In this document: positions 1-6,225 of the stretch, one piece after another
How positions within the stretch are numbered: position 1 is the first letter of the stretch
Layout: each line of letters starts with the position of its first letter
DNA from: Methanomassiliicoccales archaeon
Lineage (GTDB): Archaea > Thermoplasmatota > Thermoplasmata > Methanomassiliicoccales > JACIVX01
DNA: 6,230 nt
Direction: 5' to 3'
Assembly: GCA_028679985.1 (NCBI GenBank)
Contig: JAJRAH010000003.1
Span: forward strand, 1 to 6,230
Program-made: the position numbers and the translations under genes
Notes under the pieces: generated by a model
Seen by the model: the letters and a program-made list of their open reading frames with translations, nothing else
The model's database searches: none
What the model was told of the DNA's origin: nothing

Positions 1-312
1 GAGAGGAATAGAATCGAGCTCCAGGCGATACTCGCTTTGAAGTATCTGGCGGATGTCATCGTATTCATTCTGGATCCATCTGAATCCTCCGGCTACAGAA
101 TGGAAGATCAGCTGGCGCTCCTCGATTCCGTGAAGAAGGGGTTCGAGGGTCTGCCGATCATCGAGGTCGAGAACAAAGTGGACATGGTGAAGATGCATAG
201 CGACCGATTGAAGATATCTGCATTGACAGGAGAAGGAGTGCAGGACCTGATCTCGAGAGTCATTCCCATGCTTCGCGCGACCGAGAAGGAAGCTGGAAGA
301 GTGTTTCGATGA
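1..312 (+). CDS. NOG1-family GTPase, C-terminal part (5' end outside window)
   Basis: The frame is open from base 1 and ends at TGA 310-312, giving about 103 codons of the C-terminal half of a TRAFAC-class GTPase. It begins ERNRIELQAILALKYLADVI, the segment that in NOG1 proteins follows the G3 (DTPG) region. FILDPSESSGY comes next, then the G4 guanine-specificity motif NKVD (bases 172-183) and a G5 motif SALTGEG (217-237). The protein ends about 25 residues after G5, as short archaeal NOG1 proteins do. By homology to NOG1/Nog1p it should be a cytoplasmic GTPase acting in large ribosomal subunit assembly; that role is family knowledge. G1-G3 lie upstream of the window. The TTG at 37 is internal and not the start, because conserved sequence precedes it. 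DP2 follows about 50 nt downstream on the same strand, so the two may share a transcript. Confidence 0.85.
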   Translation, partial: ERNRIELQAILALKYLADVIVFILDPSESSGYRMEDQLALLDSVKKGFEGLPIIEVENKVDMVKMHSDRLKISALTGEGVQDLISRVIPMLRATEKEAGRVFR

Positions 313-366
313 TTATTTAGAGAGCGAATCGCATTTGCGCTCAGGCGAGATCGCGGGGGAGTGCGG
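313..366 (+). promoter_or_regulatory. NOG1-DP2 intergenic leader, possible weak promoter
   Basis: This is the only non-coding gap above 20 nt. It opens with an AT-rich stretch, TTATTTAGA (313-321), the only TATA-like candidate before DP2; it matches the archaeal TATA consensus poorly. Two short inverted repeats follow, GCGA-A-TCGC (324-332) and GCGA-GA-TCGC (345-354). A GAGCG/CGCTC pair (322-326 with 338-342) could form a 5-bp stem in RNA. The region ends in the DP2 Shine-Dalgarno. It may hold a DP2 promoter or just be an intercistronic spacer; the sequence does not decide. Confidence 0.25.
358..361 (+). promoter_or_regulatory. Shine-Dalgarno of DP2 (decides the start)
   Basis: A GGAG core within the G-rich run GGGGGAG lies 5 nt before ATG 367. 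The in-frame GTG at 361 overlaps this same motif, so a ribosome bound here could not use it with normal spacing. This favours ATG 367 as the start. Confidence 0.55.
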
Positions 367-3300
367 ATGCACGAGGTTTCTTGTAGCGAGGGGATGAGAG
401 AGTACTTTGAGTCCCTTTCGAAGGACACCGACAGATGCTACGCTGTCGCAAGAAGAGCGAGAGCGCGAGGTCTGGACCCTGAAACGTACGTCGAGATTCC
501 TCAAGCGGAGGATCTTGCCTCCAGGGTGGAGAAGCTTCTTGCCGCCTGGAAAGTAGAGGGGGTGGCTCGCCGCATCAGGGAGCTCAGCAGCAGCCACGAC
601 AGGGAGGAGACTTCTCTTCTGATAGCGAAGGAGATCGCGGTCAGAGAAGCGGGGTCGAGGGAGGAGGCGATCGACAGGGCAATCCGAGTCGGTCTTGCCG
701 TGCTTACTGAAGGCATACTTGTGGCTCCGCTCGAAGGCATCGCCGGAGTGAAGATAGGCCGCAACTCCGACGGCACAGAGTATCTAGCGATATCGTTCGC
801 CGGACCGATAAGGTCGGCGGGCGGCACCGGACAGGCCATGAGCGTTCTAATCGGTGATGTCGTCAGAAGGGAGCATGGCATAGGGCGGTACGTTCCGACG
901 CACGGCGAGGTCCAGAGGTTCAAGGAGGAGATCCCGCTCTACAAGCAGTGTCAGCACCTGCAGTACACACCGACAAACGATGAGATAGAACTGATCGTCA
1001 AGAATTGTCCGATCTGCATCGACGGCGAAGGTACGGAGGACGTCGAGATATCCGGGTACCGCGATCTTCCGAGGATAGAGACCAACCGAGTGAGGGGAGG
1101 CGCCTCACTGGTCATAGCGGAGGGATTGTGCCAGAAGGCCCCTAAGGTCCAGAAACACGTGAAGAAGCTGGGCATTGACGGTTGGGATTTCATCGGGGAG
1201 TACCTGAGCATGAAGAAGGCGGAGGACTCCTCGAAGGAGGCGAAGATCGCTCCTGACTATAAGTATTTGAAAGACATAGTCGCCGGGCGGCCGGTGCTCT
1301 CGCATCCTTCGAGGGTCGGGGGGTTCAGGCTGCGTTACGGGAGGGGTCGGACGACCGGCCTCGCAGCTATCGGAGTAAATCCCGCGACGATGTATGCCCT
1401 TGACGAGTTCATAGCCGTGGGGACGCAGATCAAGCTGGAGCGCCCGGGCAAAGCCGGGGCGGTGACGCCGTGCGACTCGATCGAGGGTCCGATCCTTCTG
1501 CTTGACAATGGAGACATTGTCCAGGAGAACGATGCTGAGTCGGTGAGGAGGCTGAAGGGGAGGATCAAGGAGATCGTGGATCTAGGCGAGATACTGATAT
1601 CGTTCGGCGAGTTCGTCGAGAACAACCACATTCTTGTTCCGGGCACGTATTCGATCGAATGGTACAGGGCCGAGCTGATGCATGCGGCGGGGGAGCTGCC
1701 GCAGGATTGGGAGGACCCCGACTTCTCTCGCGCGCTGGAACTCTCGCTTGCTCATTCCGTCCCTCTTCATCCGAAATTCGGATTGTTCTGGTCCGACTCG
1801 TCCCTCGAAGATCTGCGAAAGCTCCGTAGCCACATTCTTGAGTTTTCTTGGGTCAAGGACGGATGCCTTTACGTCGAGATGGATGAAGAAGCGAAGAAGG
1901 TCCTGGAGAACCTCGGAGCCACGCATCAGGTTAGGGAGGGACGAATGATCCTTGACAGATACGCCGAACCGCTCCTGGCGGGGTTGGGGTTGAAGATCGA
2001 TTCCGGAAACGTCGCAGAATCGAAGGCGTTCCTCGGCTCGGATCCGATCGACGCCGTTTCGAATGCGATGGGAGTAAGGATCAGGCCCCGCGCCGTGACG
2101 AGGATCGGCGCGAGAATGGCGCGACCCGAGAAAGCGAAAGAACGGAAGATGAAGCCGCCGCCGCATGTATTGTTCCCATTGGGCCACAGCGGCGGAGCTC
2201 AGCGATTGGTGAACGAGGCTGCGTCGAACGAGAAGGTCGAGGTCGAAGTCGGGGTCAGGCAGTGTCCGGTCTGCGGAAAAACAAATTTCCTTTGCGTTTG
2301 CGAGTGCGGCTCGCACACGATCGCGGTGGAAGGACCCACCCGTCAGAGGATGAGTGTTCAAGAAATCCTTCAGCAGGCCATGGACCGCCTCAAGCAAAGC
2401 TCTGTTCCGGAAATCAAGGGCGTGCAGGGCATGATCTCGAAGAACAAGACCCCGGAAGCGCTCGAGAAGGGCATCCTGAGGGCCTTGCATGACGTCTACG
2501 TCTTCAAGGACGGCACGATACGATTCGACATGACCGACGTCCCGCTCACTCACTTCAGGCCGAAGGAGATCGGACTGGAGGTGAAAAGAGCGATCGATCT
2601 CGGTTACAAGAAGGATGCTTTCGGGGCGGACCTGGAGAGAGACGATCAGATATGCGAGCTGAGGGTCCAGGACATCGTTCCCTCTGTCTCATGCGGTGAG
2701 TACCTCCTCAGGGTATCGAAGTTCATCGACGATCTGCTCGAGCGCCATTACGGTCTGGCGCCGTTCTATCGGGCCGACAGCCGAGAGGATCTGATCGGGC
2801 AGCTTGCGATAGGACTGGCTCCTCACACCTCGGGCGGGGTTCTTTGCAGGATCATCGGCTTTACGGAGACGAGCGTCGGGTACGGCCACCCGTTCTTCCA
2901 TGCCGCAAAGAGGCGGAACGCGGACGGCGACGAGGACAGCTGCATCTTGCTCCTCGATGGTCTGATCAACTTCTCGCGCTCATTCCTTCCCGAGAAGAGA
3001 GGAGGGTTGATGGATGCGCCCCTGGTCCTCACGACGAGGCTCGATCCTAACGAGATAGACAAGGAAGCGCACAACATCGAAGTTCTCTGGGAGTATCCGC
3101 TCGAGTTCTATCAGGCGACGACAGAGTACCGACATCCGAAGGAAATCCAGGATAAGATGGACATGGTCGGGAGTAGGATCGGATCGGTGCTTCAATACGA
3201 GGGGTTCGGGTTCACTCACGACACTCGCAATATCGCGGAAGGTCCGAAGGAATCCGCCTACAAGACGCTTGAGACGATGATCGACAAGATGAACGCCCAG

Positions 3301-3669
3301 ATCGAGCTGGGAAGGAAGATCAGGGCGGTGGACGAGACAGACGTCGTGTACAGGGTCATCACCCGCCATTTCCTGCCGGATATGATCGGGAACCTGAAGA
3401 GCTTCTCTGGCCAGCAGCTGAGATGCACGAAGTGCAATTCGAAGTACCGACGCATCCCTCTCAGCGGGAAGTGCTACTGCGGGAACGATCTAACGCTCAC
3501 AGTGCACGAGAAGAGCGTGAAGAAGTATCTTGAGATAACGAAAGAGATCAGCGAGAAATTCGGCTTGCCTGTCTACACGCTTCAGCGCATTGCGCTCATC
3601 GAAGGATCGATAAACTCCCTATTCGAGAACGATCGAGTGAAGAAGTGCAAGCTGACGGACTTCATGTAG
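367..3669 (+). CDS. polC: DNA polymerase D large subunit DP2
   Basis: Catalytic subunit of the archaeal replicative family-D polymerase, which pairs with the DP1 exonuclease subunit (not in this window). At 1100 residues from ATG 367 it is full length for an intein-free DP2. Conserved blocks run in the expected order: GPIRSAGGTGQAM (~146-158), SGYRDLPRIETNRVRGG (~229-245), RPVLSHPSRVGGFRLRYGRG (~308-327), ERPGKAGAVTP (~358-368), TRIGARMARPEKAKERKM (~578-595), a cysteine cluster CPVC...CVCEC (633-647), LAPHTSGGV (~817-825), NADGDED (851-857, with the metal-binding aspartates of the double-psi beta-barrel active site) and PEKRGGLMDAPL (~875-886). A C-terminal zinc knuckle uses C1020, C1023, C1036 and C1038. 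The last eight residues, KCKLTDFM, resemble a PCNA-interacting (PIP) box. The alternative start GTG 361 would add two residues but overlaps the Shine-Dalgarno. No frameshift or truncation is seen. The gene converges on rpoD with 5 nt between stop codons. Identification is secure; exact domain limits are approximate. Confidence 0.97.
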   Translation: MHEVSCSEGMREYFESLSKDTDRCYAVARRARARGLDPETYVEIPQAEDLASRVEKLLAAWKVEGVARRIRELSSSHDREETSLLIAKEIAVREAGSREEAIDRAIRVGLAVLTEGILVAPLEGIAGVKIGRNSDGTEYLAISFAGPIRSAGGTGQAMSVLIGDVVRREHGIGRYVPTHGEVQRFKEEIPLYKQCQHLQYTPTNDEIELIVKNCPICIDGEGTEDVEISGYRDLPRIETNRVRGGASLVIAEGLCQKAPKVQKHVKKLGIDGWDFIGEYLSMKKAEDSSKEAKIAPDYKYLKDIVAGRPVLSHPSRVGGFRLRYGRGRTTGLAAIGVNPATMYALDEFIAVGTQIKLERPGKAGAVTPCDSIEGPILLLDNGDIVQENDAESVRRLKGRIKEIVDLGEILISFGEFVENNHILVPGTYSIEWYRAELMHAAGELPQDWEDPDFSRALELSLAHSVPLHPKFGLFWSDSSLEDLRKLRSHILEFSWVKDGCLYVEMDEEAKKVLENLGATHQVREGRMILDRYAEPLLAGLGLKIDSGNVAESKAFLGSDPIDAVSNAMGVRIRPRAVTRIGARMARPEKAKERKMKPPPHVLFPLGHSGGAQRLVNEAASNEKVEVEVGVRQCPVCGKTNFLCVCECGSHTIAVEGPTRQRMSVQEILQQAMDRLKQSSVPEIKGVQGMISKNKTPEALEKGILRALHDVYVFKDGTIRFDMTDVPLTHFRPKEIGLEVKRAIDLGYKKDAFGADLERDDQICELRVQDIVPSVSCGEYLLRVSKFIDDLLERHYGLAPFYRADSREDLIGQLAIGLAPHTSGGVLCRIIGFTETSVGYGHPFFHAAKRRNADGDEDSCILLLDGLINFSRSFLPEKRGGLMDAPLVLTTRLDPNEIDKEAHNIEVLWEYPLEFYQATTEYRHPKEIQDKMDMVGSRIGSVLQYEGFGFTHDTRNIAEGPKESAYKTLETMIDKMNAQIELGRKIRAVDETDVVYRVITRHFLPDMIGNLKSFSGQQLRCTKCNSKYRRIPLSGKCYCGNDLTLTVHEKSVKKYLEITKEISEKFGLPVYTLQRIALIEGSINSLFENDRVKKCKLTDFM

Positions 3670-3674
3670 TCCGA

Positions 3675-4511
3675 TCAGTTCTCGAGCGTCGACACGAGCT
3701 CTCTGAACTCGTCGAACTTCGCTTCAAGGATCCCGAGCGCCCTAATCAGCGTCTCCTGGGCCGTCAGAGAGCCGTCGGTCTCGAACTGGAATATGAACTT
3801 CGACTTGTCCCCGTCTATACTGATCGCCTTCGTGACGCACGCGTCGACGCACGCCTGGCATAGAACGCAGGCCTCAGCGTCGACGACGGTCGTCTTACCG
3901 TCCTTCTTGCCGATGACGCCTCTGGGGCAGACCTTGATGCAGGCATCGCCCATGTCGCACTTCGAATGGTCGATGACGACTTTCGGATAGTATTTGTATC
4001 CGACCCCGCTCGTGACCTGATACTTCGCGTGCTTCTTCGCCGTGCCGAGCTGCGCCGAGGCATAGACGAGTATCGCCTGTCCCGAGCCCAGCTTCACTAT
4101 CGGGATGAGTTCGTCCTTGACTCTAAGCTCCGGTCCGCCCAGCGGTTCCAGATCTCCCGAGTAAACCTCGGACGCACCCTTCTTGTTCAGGGAGTACATG
4201 ATCGTGCAGTTCGGACAGCCCTCGCCGCCGCAGGTGCACTTCTCCTTGTACGTGAACATGTCCAAATCCGTGGGGATAGGAACCAGTCCCAATCGATGAG
4301 CGATGATTTCGTCGAAGAGCGGGCTGACGCTCTCGTATTCGTTTCCCTCCTCGTCCCTTATCGGTCCGAGGTGGAACTCGACGGTCTCGATCGCCATTTT
4401 CGGTACCTCGGCCATGAGGCATCTCCTCAGCGCGTTGGCGATCTCTGGCTTAGCGTCTAAAAGGACGAATTTCGCCTTCGTGTCCATCAGTTCAAGGATC
4501 TTGATTTCCAT
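3675..4511 (-). CDS. rpoD: DNA-directed RNA polymerase subunit D (Rpo3) with ferredoxin-like domain
   Basis: Archaeal counterpart of bacterial alpha and eukaryotic Rpb3; it pairs with subunit L to nucleate RNA polymerase assembly. It has 278 residues. The alpha-like dimerisation domain shows NALRRCLMAEVPKMAIETVEF (26-46) and LFDEIIAHRLGLVPI (65-79), and closes near the C-terminus with GSLTAQETLIRALGILEAKF (247-266). A zinc knuckle CTCGGEGCPNC uses C92, C94, C99 and C102. Residues ~180-235 form the inserted ferredoxin-like domain. Its first motif has C185, C191 and C195-Pro but Gly188 where the second ligand should be; its second motif is complete (C215, C218, C221, C225). One full [4Fe-4S] cluster and one three-ligand site are therefore predicted. 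The start is ATG 4511, with GAGGT (4520-4524) 8 nt upstream, overlapping the rps11 stop; the gap to rps11 is 12 nt. It is the last gene of the cluster here. This is not the bacterial sigma factor rpoD. Confidence 0.97.
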   Translation of the reverse strand: MEIKILELMDTKAKFVLLDAKPEIANALRRCLMAEVPKMAIETVEFHLGPIRDEEGNEYESVSPLFDEIIAHRLGLVPIPTDLDMFTYKEKCTCGGEGCPNCTIMYSLNKKGASEVYSGDLEPLGGPELRVKDELIPIVKLGSGQAILVYASAQLGTAKKHAKYQVTSGVGYKYYPKVVIDHSKCDMGDACIKVCPRGVIGKKDGKTTVVDAEACVLCQACVDACVTKAISIDGDKSKFIFQFETDGSLTAQETLIRALGILEAKFDEFRELVSTLEN

Positions 4512-4523
4512 CGACCGCGACCT

Positions 4524-4907
4524 CTATACTCTTCTACCTCTGCGACCGCCCTTCTTCTTCGTGCCGTCATGAGGGATCGGCGTGACATCCTCGATCCGGC
4601 CGATCTTCAGTCCGGCTCTCGCCAGAGCACGGATCGCAGCCTGGGCACCTGGTCCGGGGGATGTCGATCTGTTCCCTCCGGGCGCCCTCACCTTGACATG
4701 AATCCCTTCGATCCCTTTCTCCTTCGCGATCTCAGCGACCTTCTCGGCCGCCCTCATCGCGGCGTAAGGGGACGACTCGTCCTTCGCCGCCTTCACGACC
4801 ATTCCACCGGAGCACTTCGTTATCGTCTCGGCGCCAGTGATGTCGGTCAGAGTGATGATGATGTTGTTGTAACTCGCGAACACGTTTGCGATGCCCCATT
4901 TCCCCAT
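4524..4907 (-). CDS. rps11: 30S ribosomal protein S11 (uS11)
   Basis: Small-subunit protein of the platform, contacting 16S rRNA near the mRNA exit. The 127 residues match a typical archaeal S11 throughout: KWGIANVFASYNNIIITLTD (3-22), TGAETITKCSGGMVVKA (24-40), the conserved HVKVRAPGGNRSTSPGPGAQ segment (~71-90) and AAIRALARAGLKIGRIEDVTPIPHDG, ending GGRRGRRV. The N-terminus is short; many archaeal homologues carry a few more charged residues. The start ATG 4907 overlaps the rps4 stop by one base (TGATG), implying translational coupling. A G-rich Shine-Dalgarno (GAGGGGGGT, 4913-4921) lies inside the end of rps4. The stop TAG at 4524-4526 precedes rpoD by 12 nt, consistent with a single transcript. 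No anomalies are seen. Confidence 0.97.
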   Translation of the reverse strand: MGKWGIANVFASYNNIIITLTDITGAETITKCSGGMVVKAAKDESSPYAAMRAAEKVAEIAKEKGIEGIHVKVRAPGGNRSTSPGPGAQAAIRALARAGLKIGRIEDVTPIPHDGTKKKGGRRGRRV

Positions 4908-5605
4908 CAGTTACCCCCCTCTTTAGAGACCTCTTCGGCGACTTCGATCTCTGGTATGTCTGCGTCTCCTTCCTCAGGGACGACTTCCGCTGCCAGCTTC
5001 TTCGGTATCTTGGCCTTGAGGTCCTTCTTCTCCTCTTCCGGCTTCTTCGCCTCGACAGGCTTCTCCTCGCCCGCCTTCTTCTTCACGACTCTCATCGGAT
5101 GCAGATCGTCGGAAATGGGGGAGTGTGGGTTGTAGACAACCTTGTCCTCCTCGCTCCTGGCGATCAAGTAGCCTGGAATGCTCACCATTCTGTCCCCGAC
5201 ATGTACGTGGCCGTGTACTATGTACTGCCTGGCCTGGCCGACGGTATTCGAAAGCCCCTTCGCGAACACGAATGTCTGCAGCCGTCTGTTCAGCACAGAT
5301 TCCGCGCTGAGACCGAGAACATCATCCAGCGTAGTTCCTTCCATGGGGAGCAGTCCCATCTTAGCGCAGCTTGCAAGGAGGTTCCTCGTTTCGAGCTTCG
5401 CCTGCTCCTCCCCGGTCCTTGTCCGCGCCTGCAGGTTCCTTGACTGTCTCCTGAGGTTCCTTACGATGGATTTCGCTTTCCAAAGCTCTCTCTTGTTCTT
5501 GAGACCGAACTTCTTCACGAGTCCCGCCTCTTCTTTTATCCTGTCGCCCTTCCAAGGATGGGAAGGAGTATCATAGGATCTGCGAGGAAACTTAGGATCA
5601 CCCAT
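4907..5605 (-). CDS. rps4: 30S ribosomal protein S4 (uS4) with charged C-terminal tail
   Basis: Primary 16S rRNA-binding protein of the small-subunit body. The archaeal-type N-terminus MGDPKFPRRSYDTPSHPWKG is followed by a basic helical region (LWKAKSIVRNLRRQSRNLQA, 41-60). The S4 RNA-binding domain follows at ~105-150 (NRRLQTFVFAKGL, ARQYIVHGHVHVGDRM, IPGYLIAR). The conserved core finishes near HPMR (169-172). The remaining ~60 residues are a low-complexity extension: Lys/Glu mixed at 175-203, then markedly acidic at 204-232 (10 Asp/Glu against one Lys). The 232-residue length exceeds many archaeal S4 proteins, which run about 170-190. The start is ATG 5605, 8 nt after the rps13 stop, with GGTG spanning the gap as a modest Shine-Dalgarno. 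Its TGA overlaps the rps11 ATG. Annotation of the core is secure; the tail has no function I can assign. Confidence 0.97.
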   Translation of the reverse strand: MGDPKFPRRSYDTPSHPWKGDRIKEEAGLVKKFGLKNKRELWKAKSIVRNLRRQSRNLQARTRTGEEQAKLETRNLLASCAKMGLLPMEGTTLDDVLGLSAESVLNRRLQTFVFAKGLSNTVGQARQYIVHGHVHVGDRMVSIPGYLIARSEEDKVVYNPHSPISDDLHPMRVVKKKAGEEKPVEAKKPEEEKKDLKAKIPKKLAAEVVPEEGDADIPEIEVAEEVSKEGGN

Positions 5606-5613
5606 TGAAACAC

Positions 5614-6213
5614 CTACTTCTTCTCAGCGGGGGCCGCTTTCTTTTCGGCTGGGGCCGCCTTCTTCTCCGCCGGAGCTGCCTCCTTCTTCGCAGGAGCCGC
5701 TTTCTTCTCAGCAGCCGCTGCCTCGCCCTCTGCCTTTGCCGCCTGAACGAGCCTCTGCCTGCTGACACCCAGGGTCAGACCGGTTCTGCCGTTCGATCTG
5801 GTGCGCTGTCCGCGGACCTTCTGACCCTGTTCGTGCCTGATGCCTCGGTAGCACCTGATCATCTTCATCCTGTTAATGTCATCCTTCCTGTAAAGTTCGA
5901 TGTCGACGCCGACGAGATGCATGTCAGCCCCAGTCTCGCCATCGTTCTGTCTGTTGACGGCCCAGCTCGGAACGTATTCCGAATAGGTTGCGAGTAGACT
6001 AGCCAACTCCTCGATCTTTGGCTCTGGAAGGTTGCCGATCTTGTCCCATCTGTTCACTCCTGCCCTCATCGCAACTATCTCGGCCACTCGCTTCCCTACT
6101 CCCTTGATGTTCTGGAGAGCAATGACGGTGCCCTTGTTGCCATCGAGGTCCGTGTTCGCGAGACGGACTATGTAACGAAAGTCCTCTTTCTGTGATTCGC
6201 CTGCTTCAACCAA
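5614..6213 (-). CDS. rps13: 30S ribosomal protein S13 (uS13) with heptad-repeat tail
   Basis: Small-subunit head protein contacting the P-site tRNA and the B1 intersubunit bridge. The archaeal core spans residues ~10-157: EDFRYIVRLANTDLDG, the helix-hairpin-helix-like LQNIKGVGKRVAEIV (33-47), then DLINE-type positions replaced by the archaeal VGVDIELYRKDDINRMK, RCYRGIRHEQGQKVRGQRTR (120-139) and GLTLGVSRQ. Beyond it lies a ~40-residue Ala/Lys/Glu tail, with five heptapeptide units at 165-199. The start is TTG 6213, chosen because GGAGGT (6220-6225) sits 6 nt upstream and no ATG fits the conserved N-terminus. The frame stays open upstream to the window edge, so a longer form cannot be fully excluded. 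It is the first gene of the visible S13-S4-S11-RpoD cluster; its promoter lies outside the window. The stop TAG is at 5614-5616. Confidence 0.96.
   Translation of the reverse strand: MVEAGESQKEDFRYIVRLANTDLDGNKGTVIALQNIKGVGKRVAEIVAMRAGVNRWDKIGNLPEPKIEELASLLATYSEYVPSWAVNRQNDGETGADMHLVGVDIELYRKDDINRMKMIRCYRGIRHEQGQKVRGQRTRSNGRTGLTLGVSRQRLVQAAKAEGEAAAAEKKAAPAKKEAAPAEKKAAPAEKKAAPAEKK
5617..5721 (-). repeat. Five 21-nt coding repeats, S13 C-terminal tail
   Basis: Five in-frame 21-nt units encode AAAAEKK, AAPAKKE, then AAPAEKK three times, running to the S13 stop. The DNA copies differ at several synonymous positions (for example GCG/GCT/GCC Ala codons and AAG/AAA Lys), while the last three peptides are identical. 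This suggests the repeats are not a very recent slippage product, or that the peptide pattern is maintained. Confidence 0.9.
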
Positions 6214-6219
6214 GCGTCT

Positions 6220-6225
6220 ACCTCC
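6220..6225 (-). promoter_or_regulatory. Shine-Dalgarno of rps13 (supports TTG start)
   Basis: A strong GGAGGT motif on the - strand, 6 nt before TTG 6213. It is the best Shine-Dalgarno match in the window and is the main reason to accept a TTG start for rps13. Confidence 0.75.

Noticed and set aside
37..39. TTG 37 as the start of a short independent gene
   Set aside because: The frame is open to base 1, and the preceding residues (ERNRIELQAILA) are conserved in NOG1 proteins, so this is a gene cut by the window edge.
361..363. GTG 361 as the DP2 start
   Set aside because: It overlaps the GGAG Shine-Dalgarno, whereas ATG 367 has that motif 5 nt upstream. The difference is only two residues.
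2260..2310. The DP2 cysteine cluster as a possible intein or insertion boundary
   Set aside because: The cysteines form a zinc-binding pattern normal for DP2, and the flanking sequence is continuous with the family.
1582..2553. A 323-codon open frame on the - strand inside DP2
   Set aside because: The + strand encodes conserved DP2 blocks throughout this span. The antisense product is Arg-rich with no recognisable domain, typical of frames opened by GC-rich codon bias.
3676..3712. Possible terminator hairpin just past DP2 (GTTC...GAAC and CTCG...CGAG pairings)
   Set aside because: The stems are only about 4 bp with mismatches, there is no T-run, and the sequence is the conserved 3' end of rpoD.
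3966..4460. A 164-codon open frame on the + strand across rpoD
   Set aside because: It lies antisense to the conserved RNAP subunit D. Its protein shows only a low-complexity Arg/Leu/Val pattern and no family resemblance.
4569..5135. Overlapping + strand open frames across rps11 and rps4, one with a hydrophobic Phe/Leu/Ser stretch
   Set aside because: The hydrophobic stretch is the antisense reading of the Lys/Glu-rich S4 tail (CTT/TTC codons), not a membrane protein.
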